Shown here in pieces: positions 1 through 4,989 of a stretch of 9,673 nucleotides of DNA (position 1 is the stretch's first letter; every line of letters begins with the position of its first letter). Under the pieces are notes generated by a model. That model had not been told where the DNA came from and did not search any database. It saw only the letters and a program-made list of their open reading frames with translations. The position numbers and the translations under genes are program-made. Source of the DNA: JBEKHI01 sp050012355 (GTDB taxonomy: Bacteria > Actinomycetota > Actinomycetes > Streptosporangiales > Streptosporangiaceae); NCBI GenBank assembly GCA_050012355.1, contig JBEKHI010000329.1:1-9673 (forward strand). The letters are read 5' to 3'.

Positions 1-17
1 GGACAAAACGGGCGCAT

Positions 18-51
18 AAAAAATGACCTGGAGCAGTAGAACCCCAGGTCA
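18..51 (-). terminator. Intrinsic terminator of the tRNA-Lys gene
   Basis: Positions 24-31 and 44-51 form a perfect 8-bp stem (TGACCTGG/CCAGGTCA) around a 12-nt loop. Read on the minus strand, the stem is followed immediately by six T residues (positions 23-18). This is a classic Rho-independent terminator, beginning 7 nt beyond the mature 3' end of the tRNA. The position and orientation fit only the tRNA gene. Confidence 0.88.
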
Positions 52-58
52 GTACGGG

Positions 59-131
59 TGCGCCGCCAGGGACTTGAACCCCGAACCCGCGGATTAAGAG
101 TCCGCTGCTCTGCCAATTGAGCTAGCGGCGC
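59..131 (-). tRNA. tRNA-Lys (anticodon CUU)
   Basis: The minus strand folds into a complete 73-nt cloverleaf. The acceptor stem is a perfect 7 bp (GCGCCGC/GCGGCGC) with discriminator base A. The anticodon stem is GCGGA/TCCGC with loop CTCTTAA, placing anticodon CTT at 98-96 and the required U33 before it. The T arm is a 5-bp stem, one pair being G-U, with loop TTCAAGT. The D-arm sequence GCTCAATTGGCAGAGC is standard. The 3' CCA is not encoded: the sequence continues CCC after the discriminator, so CCA must be added after transcription, as is common in actinobacteria. The anticodon reads the AAG lysine codon favoured in high-GC genomes. No other tRNA is seen beside it. Confidence 0.97.
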
Positions 132-147
132 GTCACTGAACGCTCAG

Positions 148-177
148 ATGCTAGCAAGCAAAGCCCAAGGATGCGAA
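148..177 (-). promoter_or_regulatory. Candidate promoter of tRNA-Lys
   Basis: On the minus strand a TAGCAT hexamer (153-148) matches the actinobacterial -10 pattern TANNNT. It is preceded by TTCGCA (177-172), a 4/6 match to TTGACA, with an 18-nt spacer. The predicted start would lie near position 141, about 10 nt before the mature tRNA 5' end, which is plausible for a stable-RNA gene. This rests on pattern only. Confidence 0.4.
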
Positions 178-404
178 TCGGACCCCACCGTCCGCTGGTG
201 AGCCGTGACCTGGGCAGGTCGTCGGCTAGCACGCTCAGCGGACTTGACCTGCACGGACGGGTAAAGCACGACTTATCCGGAGATGGCGGCAATGGCGGGG
301 GCGGCGATCTGGGGCCGCTCCGTGCCGGGCGTCTCGCGAACGAGTGTGGCTATCGGTACGGGTGGTGCTTGTGCGCGCGGTGAAGCCGTCAGTCCGGGCG
401 CGTT

Positions 405-466
405 GTTTCTGGGCGGTGCTGCACTGTCGGCACTCTTTTAGGGGCAGTGCCACACCGCCCAGAAAC
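405..466. repeat. 62-nt imperfect palindrome (hairpin)
   Basis: The arms GTTTCTGGGCGGTG (405-418) and CACCGCCCAGAAAC (453-466) are perfectly complementary over 14 bp. After a 2x2 mismatch the stem continues with GCACTG (421-426) and CAGTGC (445-450), giving 20 paired bases around an 18-nt loop. An alternative inner stem, GGCACT/AGTGCC (429-434/446-451), competes with the second segment. Neither strand has a T-tract after the stem, so it is not a normal intrinsic terminator. The arms do not match the other hairpins in this region. It could be a palindromic repeat (REP- or MITE-like) or a structured RNA. Its function is unknown. Confidence 0.8.
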
Positions 467-555
467 GGTCCGCTGCCGTGAGGCTGGCCCATCCAACGTG
501 ATGCCGCCCCAGGGAGCCCCGGCCACAAGAGGGACGCAGCGTCGGTCGGGGACCG

Positions 556-635
556 CTTCTCCCGGGTTAATGCACCCTAGCTGCCCGACATATCCAGACA
601 TGACGGGTGGTGAAGGTACACGAACCCGGGAGAAG
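556..635. repeat. Palindromic repeat copy A (13-bp arms, 54-nt centre)
   Basis: CTTCTCCCGGGTT (556-568) and AACCCGGGAGAAG (623-635) are perfect inverted repeats enclosing 54 nt. Inside, CACCC (574-578) can pair with GGGTG near 605-609, and the GCCCG around 583-587 with the same CGGGT segment, so the centre can fold further. The arm is the same as that of the hairpin at 792-854 apart from one base (CTT-C-TCCC against CTT-A-TCCC). The right arm is embedded in a longer shared sequence, GGTACACG plus the arm (615-636), which recurs reversed at 791-812. Confidence 0.8.
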
Positions 636-744
636 TGGGTAGACGCCAGCCAACAGGCCCCGGTCGGCTGCGGCGTGGCAAGCTCACGCAGGCCCCGCGC
701 GGATGCCGGTCGGCAAGCTCAGGCGGGCGCCCTGCCAGCGATGC

Positions 745-774
745 GGGCGTCCCGCCGACGGGCGTCCCGCCGGC
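745..774. repeat. 15-bp tandem duplication
   Basis: GGGCGTCCCGCCGAC (745-759) is followed directly by GGGCGTCCCGCCGGC (760-774), identical at 14 of 15 positions. It lies between the two palindromic repeat copies. It is probably slippage in GC-rich non-coding DNA. Confidence 0.75.
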
Positions 775-791
775 GATGTCGGCTAACGGTA

Positions 792-854
792 CTTATCCCG
801 GGTTCGTGTACCCAGCACCCGTGCGCACCGGGACATTCACGAACCCGGGATAAG
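792..854. repeat. Palindromic repeat copy B (17-bp perfect arms)
   Basis: CTTATCCCGGGTTCGTG (792-808) and CACGAACCCGGGATAAG (838-854) form a perfect 17-bp inverted repeat around a 29-nt centre. The core 13 bp of the arm is the same as in copy A (556-635) apart from one base. No T-tract follows on either strand. Together the two copies give four instances of the arm in strictly alternating orientation within 300 bp. Confidence 0.85.
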
Positions 855-929
855 CGCTTCATGTGCGTGCCCGAAGCCAGCCAGCCAGGGACCGCACCGC
901 ACCGGAACGCCGGCCGTACGACCAAGGGA

Positions 930-1223
930 CTACGGCTGAGTCGCCAGCGTGAGATGCGGGACGCCCTGCTCGTCGATGCTGGCGTCGATGATCTTGTCAT
1001 CCAGGTACGCCGCGGCCTTGGGCTCGACGAATAGTCTCGCGCCGTCGCCCTCAAGGACCTGGTCGCTGGCGGCAGGTCCGGCGGCTGTGGTCATCCGCAG
1101 CTCAGGAGCCTCTTGCGGGTTCGGTGAGTCGGCGACGATCCGCAGCCCGGTGCCCTCGGGCAGGTCTGGCGTGGTTGTTACGGACTTGACGACTTCGGCC
1201 GCCGCTGTGGTTAGGACCAGCAT
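930..1223 (-). CDS. HesB/IscA-like (Fe-S biogenesis fold) protein without cysteines
   Basis: The 97-residue product resembles the short actinobacterial proteins annotated as HesB/IscA-like iron-sulfur assembly proteins. It starts MLVLTTAAAEVVKSV, has a central GLRIVADS strand region, and ends with GARLFVEPKAAAYLDDKIIDA, matching the A-type carrier pattern of a GVKV(F/V)V-type strand followed by a helix and LD. A-type carriers use three conserved cysteines (one central, and a C-terminal CGC). This protein contains no cysteine at all, so it cannot carry a cluster in the known way. The start ATG is preceded by GAGAGGAAG (1240-1232), 8 nt upstream, a good ribosome binding site. It lies 114 bp after the monooxygenase gene and appears to have its own promoter at 1266-1293. 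Assignment to the fold is by remembered pattern and is fairly confident. The role is unknown. Confidence 0.8.
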   Translation of the reverse strand: MLVLTTAAAEVVKSVTTTPDLPEGTGLRIVADSPNPQEAPELRMTTAAGPAASDQVLEGDGARLFVEPKAAAYLDDKIIDASIDEQGVPHLTLATQP

Positions 1224-1265
1224 GCTGGTGGCTTCCTCTCGTTTCTCGTCCTGCAGAAGGCATCC

Positions 1266-1293
1266 ACGCTAGCCGATATCTGTCAGATATCAA
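1266..1293 (-). promoter_or_regulatory. Promoter of the HesB/IscA-like gene
   Basis: On the minus strand TTGATA (1293-1288) and TAGCGT (1271-1266) are separated by 16 nt. The first is a 5/6 match to TTGACA and the second fits TANNNT. A transcript would start near 1259, leaving about 36 nt of leader that includes the GAGAGGAAG ribosome binding site. Confidence 0.55.
1275..1291. promoter_or_regulatory. Perfect 7-3-7 palindrome, candidate operator
   Basis: GATATCT-GTC-AGATATC is a perfect inverted repeat with a 3-nt centre. It occupies the -35/-10 spacer of the proposed promoter of the HesB/IscA-like gene and overlaps the -35 hexamer, where a bound dimeric repressor would block RNA polymerase. 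It is AT-rich in otherwise GC-rich DNA. No regulator gene is adjacent, so the binding protein is unknown. Confidence 0.55.
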
Positions 1294-1337
1294 ACCGTGA
1301 TCGCTGAGTTATCTGGTGTTCGAAAACGAGAACAGGC

Positions 1338-2378
1338 CTAAGAACGCAGCAACGGCAGCAGTTGATCGCCTACTCGCGCCGCCTCCTCGAGGTACGGGGT
1401 GTCGGACAAGATGAAATGCGTCACACCGAGCGATGCGTACGCTCGCAGCGCGGCCGCCACCTCAGATGGCGAACCCACCAGCCAGGTAGTCGCGGCGCCC
1501 GCCTGGCCGTGTTTGGCTGGCTCGGTGTACAGGCAGGTGTCCAGCACCTCGCCCCGCGACGCGAGTTCCATGAGGCGCTGCTGGCCGGTCGCTTGCCGCC
1601 ATCCGAGGTTGACGCGCCCGGGCTGCATCGCGGCGACCTTCGCCTCCGCGTCGCGCCACGCCTCGTCGGAACTGTCCCTGATCAGCGTCGTGATCCGCAG
1701 CCCGAACTCCAACGGCTTAAGCGTCCGTCCCAGCGACGACGATAGCCCGCGCAGTCGCGTGATTCGCTCGGCGATGCCCTCTAGCGGCTCACCCCAGAAC
1801 AGCTGCACGTCCGCCTCGGTCGCCGCCACCTGCTCGGCCGCCGCCGACGCTCCGCCGAAATACAGCCGGGGCCGGTCCCCGACGGGCCGTACCGGCAGCG
1901 TCGAGTTCTCCACCCAGAAGTGCGACCCGCGGAATGTCACGTTCTCCTGGGTCCACAGCAGCCGGACGATCTGCAGGAACTCCTTCGTGCGCTCATAACG
2001 CGAAGCCTGCTCGCCCTCGGAGTCGCCGTACGCCCCGAGGTTGTCCCGCCCGCTGACGATGTTGACCAGCAGCCGTCCACCGGAAAGGTGGTCAAGGGTG
2101 GCCGACGCGTTGGCGAACTGCGCTGGCTGCCAGTATCCGGGCCGGGTCGCCACCAGCGGTTTGAATGTGGTGGTGCGCGCGGCGATCGCCGTCGCGATCG
2201 TGAACGTGTCGGGCCGTCCCCAGCCGGTCCCGATCAGCGCGCCTTCCCAGCCGTGGTCCTCGGCGATTCGCGCGAGTTCGGTGGTGAGCTCGAGGTTCGC
2301 CCACCCGCCGGCGATGTCGTCACCTCGATGACCTGCCTCGACGGTGTTGGGCACATACCAGAGAAATTCCAGGCTCAT
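1338..2378 (-). CDS. SsuD-like LLM-class FMNH2-dependent monooxygenase
   Basis: The 346-residue product is a bacterial luciferase-like TIM-barrel monooxygenase closest to the alkanesulfonate monooxygenase (SsuD) group. The start MSLEFLWYVP, the segment KPLVATRPGYWQPAQFA followed by ATLDHLSGGRLLVNIVSG, the RYERTKEFL helix, LYFGGASAAAEQVAA, LFWGEP, and the C-terminal HFILSDTPYLEEAARVG all have direct counterparts in E. coli SsuD, and the length is similar. SsuD uses reduced FMN from a partner reductase to release sulfite from alkanesulfonates. No reductase or ssuABC-type transporter is visible here. From memory of E. coli SsuD, the arginine in the GIRLHVIV segment is kept (GLRITTLI), but the adjacent histidine and the RGGAG arginine are not, so the substrate may differ. 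GGAG lies 12 nt before the ATG, a slightly long spacing. It follows the methyltransferase gene by 28 bp and is probably co-transcribed with it. Confidence 0.88.
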   Translation of the reverse strand: MSLEFLWYVPNTVEAGHRGDDIAGGWANLELTTELARIAEDHGWEGALIGTGWGRPDTFTIATAIAARTTTFKPLVATRPGYWQPAQFANASATLDHLSGGRLLVNIVSGRDNLGAYGDSEGEQASRYERTKEFLQIVRLLWTQENVTFRGSHFWVENSTLPVRPVGDRPRLYFGGASAAAEQVAATEADVQLFWGEPLEGIAERITRLRGLSSSLGRTLKPLEFGLRITTLIRDSSDEAWRDAEAKVAAMQPGRVNLGWRQATGQQRLMELASRGEVLDTCLYTEPAKHGQAGAATTWLVGSPSEVAAALRAYASLGVTHFILSDTPYLEEAARVGDQLLPLLRS

Positions 2379-2406
2379 CCCATCAAATTACTCCAGTATT
2401 CCGAAG

Positions 2407-3186
2407 TCAGGGCTTTACCCCGGCCGCACCGAGCACATACCACGCGCTCGCGTTGTCCTTCGGTGCATCGCTGATCCCGGACGCCCACCGCCGCGCCTCA
2501 CTGATTCCCGGCGGGATCAGTTCGAGTCCGTCCAGCCACTTTCCGATCTCCCGCGCGCCGTGGTTCCAGGCGGACATCGTGTACGAACCCCTGGCTCGTT
2601 CGATGAGCTCCTTGTTATCGGTCGTCCCCACGCTGACCACGATCCAGGACCCGGACGGCACCCGTTCCCGGTATTCCGCGACAAGCTGGCCGGCGGTTTC
2701 CGGGTCGATGAAGTGCAGCACCGAGGCGAGCAGCACGCAGACCGGCTCGCTCAGGTCGATGACCGAGGCCACCTTCGGGTCGGCGAGCACGTCGCCCGGT
2801 TTGGTCAGGTCAGCGCCCGCCGCGACGACGCCCGGTCCCGCGGTGAGCAGCGCGGAAGCGTGAGTCACGACGACCGGATCGATGTCGACGTACGCGACCC
2901 GCGCCGCGCCGTTCACCTCGCGGGCGGTCTCGTGAACGGCCGGCGCGGTCGGCAAGCCGGCTCCCAGATCCAGGAACTGCTGGACCCCGGCCTCCGCCGC
3001 CCGCCGCACCGCCGAGCTCAGGAAGCCGCGGTTGGACTGGGCGAGCCTGCGCAGTCCGGGGTCCAGCTTGAGCATGCGGTCCGCGAGTTCTCGGTCGGCC
3101 GCGAAGTTGTCTTTGCCGCCGAGCATGTAGTCGTACACACGCGCCATATTCGGCTTGCTCGTATCAAACGGCAACATGCCGGACAT
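2407..3186 (-). CDS. SAM-dependent methyltransferase, PF04672 (DUF574) family, copy 1
   Basis: The 259-residue product has the hallmarks of the actinobacterial S-adenosyl methyltransferase family PF04672. These are an N-terminal FDTSKPNMARVYDYMLGGKDNF block (residues about 7-28), a Rossmann motif I in QQFLDLGAGLPT (about 69-80), VAYVDIDPVVVTHA as the acidic loop after strand 2 (about 97-110), and the motif IV-like VCVLLASVLHFIDPE. The substrate of this family is generally unknown. The first ATG is the only possible start, because an in-frame stop lies 24 nt upstream. No clear Shine-Dalgarno sequence precedes it (at best GAG, 7 nt away). It begins 44 bp after uppP, so co-transcription with uppP is likely, possibly with weak or coupled translation. 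A paralogue lies at 4990-5826. Confidence 0.92.
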   Translation of the reverse strand: MSGMLPFDTSKPNMARVYDYMLGGKDNFAADRELADRMLKLDPGLRRLAQSNRGFLSSAVRRAAEAGVQQFLDLGAGLPTAPAVHETAREVNGAARVAYVDIDPVVVTHASALLTAGPGVVAAGADLTKPGDVLADPKVASVIDLSEPVCVLLASVLHFIDPETAGQLVAEYRERVPSGSWIVVSVGTTDNKELIERARGSYTMSAWNHGAREIGKWLDGLELIPPGISEARRWASGISDAPKDNASAWYVLGAAGVKP

Positions 3187-3230
3187 GTTACGACTCGCGG
3201 GCGCCGTTCAGCACCTCGATAACGGAGGGG

Positions 3231-4865
3231 TCAGCGGATCGTCAGGTATACCAGGCTGAGGATTCCCGCGACGATGCAGTAGATGCCGAACGGGTTGAGC
3301 GACTTGGACTCGCTGAAGTACCTGGTGAGGAACCGGACGGACACGTACGCGCCGATGAAGGAGAGGACGCTGCCGACCAGAACCGGACCGTGAATGCCGT
3401 TCCCGAGCGGGCCGAACAGGTCCTTCAACTTCAGCACGCCCGCGGCGAGAATGACCGGCGCGGACAGCAGGAACGAGAACCGCACCGCGTCCTCACGGTT
3501 GAGCCCGCGTCCCATGCCGAACACGGTCACGATGCCGTCGCGGCTGATGCCCGGCAACAGCGCGAGGATCTGCCCGGCGCCGATGAAGGCAGCGCGCTTG
3601 AACGTCATCGTCGACAGCCGGTGGTCCGCCTCCACGGCGTCGCCCGTCTCCGTCGGCTCGGCCGCACGCCCGGCGTGCCGCGACCCTCGCTGCCCCCGCA
3701 CCTCGGTCGCGTCGTCGCCTCGGCCGTGCCTCGGGTCGGCCGGGTTCTGTCGCGGGTCACGCCCGTACCGCGGATCGGACTGCTGCTGATACCCCGGGTT
3801 CGGCGTGAACGTCGGACCGCCCGCCGGAGCCGGGCCGCCGGCGCCGCCGCCAGCGGGAGGCTGCTGTCCGTACCCAGGACCCTGGGGCTGCTGCCCGTAC
3901 CCAGGGATCTGGCCGCCGCCCGGAGGCTGCTGCCCGCCAGCGGGAGGCTGCTGCCCGCCGGAAGGGGCCTGTCCGTAGCCAGGAGGAGCCTGGTAGCCGG
4001 GGTTCGGCTGGAAACGCGGCTGCGGTCGTTCCCCGCGAGGATCCGGGTCTTGTCGGCCAGGCCCCTGCCACTGCTGCTGTTGCGGCTGCTGGGAGTACCC
4101 GTCGTCTGGCCGTCCGCGCCGCCCGCGACCCGGTTCCGGCGCCCCGCCCCGCCCCGGCCCGCCGCCGTAAGCATCACCGCCGTAAGCATCACCGCCGTAA
4201 GCATCACGGCCGTAAGCGTCGCCGCCGTAAGCGTCGCCACCGTAAGCATCACGGCCGTGCCCGCCGCGCCGGTCGTCCCACCCGGAACCCCCACCCGGCT
4301 CGCCACCATATCCCTGACCGCCGTAACCCTGACCGCCATAACCCTGATCCGCGTAACCCGCGTCGTCGCCGACGCCGTAGTCGCCCTGACCGTCGGACAC
4401 CGCGAGGCGGCGTCGCCGCTGCCGCTCGCTGTACAGCAGGACCACGCCATTCACCGCCAGGAAGAACGCGGTCAGCGTCGGCCGCGCGAACACGCTGGTG
4501 AACACCTTCTGCAGCAGCAAGCCAACGATGCCGACCGGGATCGTGCCCAGGATGATCATCCAGGCCAGCCGCTGATCGGAGGTCTCGACCCGGCGGACTC
4601 GCACCGATGAGAAGAACCCGCGAACGATGCGGATCCAGTCACGCCGGAAGTAGATGATCATCGCGAGCGCGGTCGCCACATGCAGGCCGACGATGAACGC
4701 CAGGTACGGCGAGTTCTTCGCGGTCACGCTCAGGTCCTTGGCCCACGAGCCGCCGATCAGCGCCGGGATCAGGACGTTGTGCCCCAGGCTGGAGATCGGG
4801 AACAGCTCGGTCACGCCCTGGACGATGCCGGTGACGATCGCCTGAGCGTAGGTCAGATGCGACAT
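3231..4865 (-). CDS. uppP: Undecaprenyl-diphosphate phosphatase UppP (BacA) with a large disordered insert
   Basis: UppP is the integral membrane enzyme that dephosphorylates undecaprenyl diphosphate to regenerate the lipid carrier of peptidoglycan synthesis; it can confer bacitracin resistance. Motif I is QGVTELFPISSLGHNVL (about residues 16-32), with the Gln/Glu pair and the His of the active site. Motif II is LLPGISRDGIVTVFG, keeping the catalytic Arg, but with Asp where E. coli has Ser (PGFSRSG). The N half (1-154) has hydrophobic segments ending at LLYSERQRRRR. The C half (about 420-544) ends with IYCIVAGILSLVYLTIR. Between them lie about 260 residues of Gly/Tyr/Gln/Pro/Asp-rich sequence (GYGGQ, DAYGG and GQQPP repeats). 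Without that insert the length is about 285, normal for the family. The ATG at 4865 was preferred over the GTG 21 nt upstream because the ribosome binding site lies between them. It gives 544 residues and heads the probable uppP-methyltransferase-monooxygenase operon. Confidence 0.93.
   Translation of the reverse strand: MSHLTYAQAIVTGIVQGVTELFPISSLGHNVLIPALIGGSWAKDLSVTAKNSPYLAFIVGLHVATALAMIIYFRRDWIRIVRGFFSSVRVRRVETSDQRLAWMIILGTIPVGIVGLLLQKVFTSVFARPTLTAFFLAVNGVVLLYSERQRRRRLAVSDGQGDYGVGDDAGYADQGYGGQGYGGQGYGGEPGGGSGWDDRRGGHGRDAYGGDAYGGDAYGRDAYGGDAYGGDAYGGGPGRGGAPEPGRGRRGRPDDGYSQQPQQQQWQGPGRQDPDPRGERPQPRFQPNPGYQAPPGYGQAPSGGQQPPAGGQQPPGGGQIPGYGQQPQGPGYGQQPPAGGGAGGPAPAGGPTFTPNPGYQQQSDPRYGRDPRQNPADPRHGRGDDATEVRGQRGSRHAGRAAEPTETGDAVEADHRLSTMTFKRAAFIGAGQILALLPGISRDGIVTVFGMGRGLNREDAVRFSFLLSAPVILAAGVLKLKDLFGPLGNGIHGPVLVGSVLSFIGAYVSVRFLTRYFSESKSLNPFGIYCIVAGILSLVYLTIR
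4166..4255. repeat. Six tandem 15-bp units encoding DAYGG in uppP
   Basis: The core CGTAAGC recurs at exact 15-bp intervals starting at 4166, 4181, 4196, 4211, 4226 and 4241. On the minus strand the units encode six DAYGG (one DAYGR) pentapeptides in frame within the insert of UppP. Units vary at a few bases (GCATCA or GCGTCG), so they are not a recent exact expansion. Copy number can be expected to vary between strains through slippage. Confidence 0.9.
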
Positions 4866-4874
4866 GAGTATGGG

Positions 4875-4884
4875 CTCCCCTTCC
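4875..4884 (-). promoter_or_regulatory. Ribosome binding site deciding the uppP start
   Basis: The minus strand reads GGAAGGGGAG at 4884-4875, 9 nt before the ATG at 4865. A GTG at 4886-4884 opens the same frame 7 codons earlier, but the purine-rich block would then lie inside the coding sequence and nothing comparable precedes the GTG. The ATG is therefore the better start. Confidence 0.75.
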
Positions 4885-4899
4885 ACACGGACACGGCAC

Positions 4900-4927
4900 A
4901 GAGTAGTCGGCCCACGCGATTTCTACA
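4900..4927 (-). promoter_or_regulatory. Weak candidate promoter for uppP
   Basis: On the minus strand TACTCT (4905-4900) fits TANNNT. A poor -35 match, TGTAGA (4927-4922), lies 16 nt upstream inside the palindrome at 4922-4937. The predicted transcript would have a leader of about 28 nt before the ATG. The -35 match is only 3/6, so this is tentative. Confidence 0.3.
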
Positions 4928-4937
4928 GTCCTGTAGA
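4922..4937. promoter_or_regulatory. Perfect 7-2-7 palindrome in a divergent promoter region
   Basis: TCTACAG-TC-CTGTAGA is a perfect inverted repeat midway between two divergent genes, uppP (start 4865, minus) and the second methyltransferase (start 4990, plus). It overlaps the possible -35 of uppP and lies about 40 bp upstream of the -10 of the other gene, so one bound factor could control both. The bases at 4938 and 4921 do not extend it. The regulator is unknown. Confidence 0.5.
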
Positions 4938-4977
4938 CGTTACTGCATAGCGCCGACGCTGGCGCCCACATGACCGA

Positions 4978-4983
4978 TACGAT
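4978..4983 (+). promoter_or_regulatory. -10 element for a leaderless transcript
   Basis: TACGAT fits the actinobacterial -10 pattern TANNNT and stands exactly 6 nt before the ATG at 4990. This is the spacing typical of leaderless genes, where transcription starts at the A of the start codon. Consistent with this, no usable Shine-Dalgarno sequence precedes the gene: the only GGA is 2 nt from the ATG. No good -35 is seen. Confidence 0.6.
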
Positions 4984-4989
4984 CGGAAT

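Larger units (their letters stand above)
178..929. other. Gene-poor intergenic region rich in inverted repeats
   Basis: About 750 bp separate the tRNA promoter region from the end of the HesB/IscA-like gene. The open frames here have odd composition (rich in Arg, Pro, Ser and Cys), no recognisable domain and no convincing ribosome binding site, and the longest plus-strand frame runs into the antisense of the next real gene. What the stretch does hold is structure: a strong hairpin at 405-466, two related hairpins at 556-635 and 792-854, a 15-bp tandem duplication at 745-774, and a 10-bp direct repeat GGCAAGCTCA at 677-686 and 712-721. No transposase remnant or direct target-site duplication was recognised. 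Confidence 0.6.

Noticed and set aside
556..854. Integron attC sites or IS terminal repeats
   Set aside because: The arms lack the attC core consensus (RYYYAAC/GTTRRRY arrangement), there is no integrase or transposase remnant, and no target-site duplication was found at the ends.
405..854. Intrinsic terminators formed by the three large palindromes
   Set aside because: None is followed by a T-tract on either strand, and no transcribed gene ends next to them apart from the one at 930, which is 76 bp away.
913..936. Terminator of the HesB/IscA-like gene (GCCGTA/TACGGC)
   Set aside because: The stem is only 6 bp, overlaps the stop codon and has no T-tract.
447..1034. 195-codon plus-strand open frame in the repeat-rich region
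   Set aside because: Composition is Arg/Pro/Ser/Cys-rich without any domain, it spans the hairpins, and its 3' part is antisense to the better-supported HesB/IscA-like gene.
3390..4610. 406-codon plus-strand open frame opposite uppP
   Set aside because: It mirrors the low-complexity codons of the UppP insert and its membrane parts. The product is repetitive Arg/Ala/Val-rich sequence with no domain.
4866..4886. GTG start for uppP seven codons upstream
   Set aside because: The ribosome binding site GGAAGGGGAG would fall inside the coding sequence. The ATG at 4865 has ideal spacing to it.
4922..4937. BlaI/CopY-type operator
   Set aside because: The half-sites TACA and TGTA fit, but the 4-nt gap does not match the 2-nt gap of the known consensus, and no BlaI/CopY regulator is in the window.
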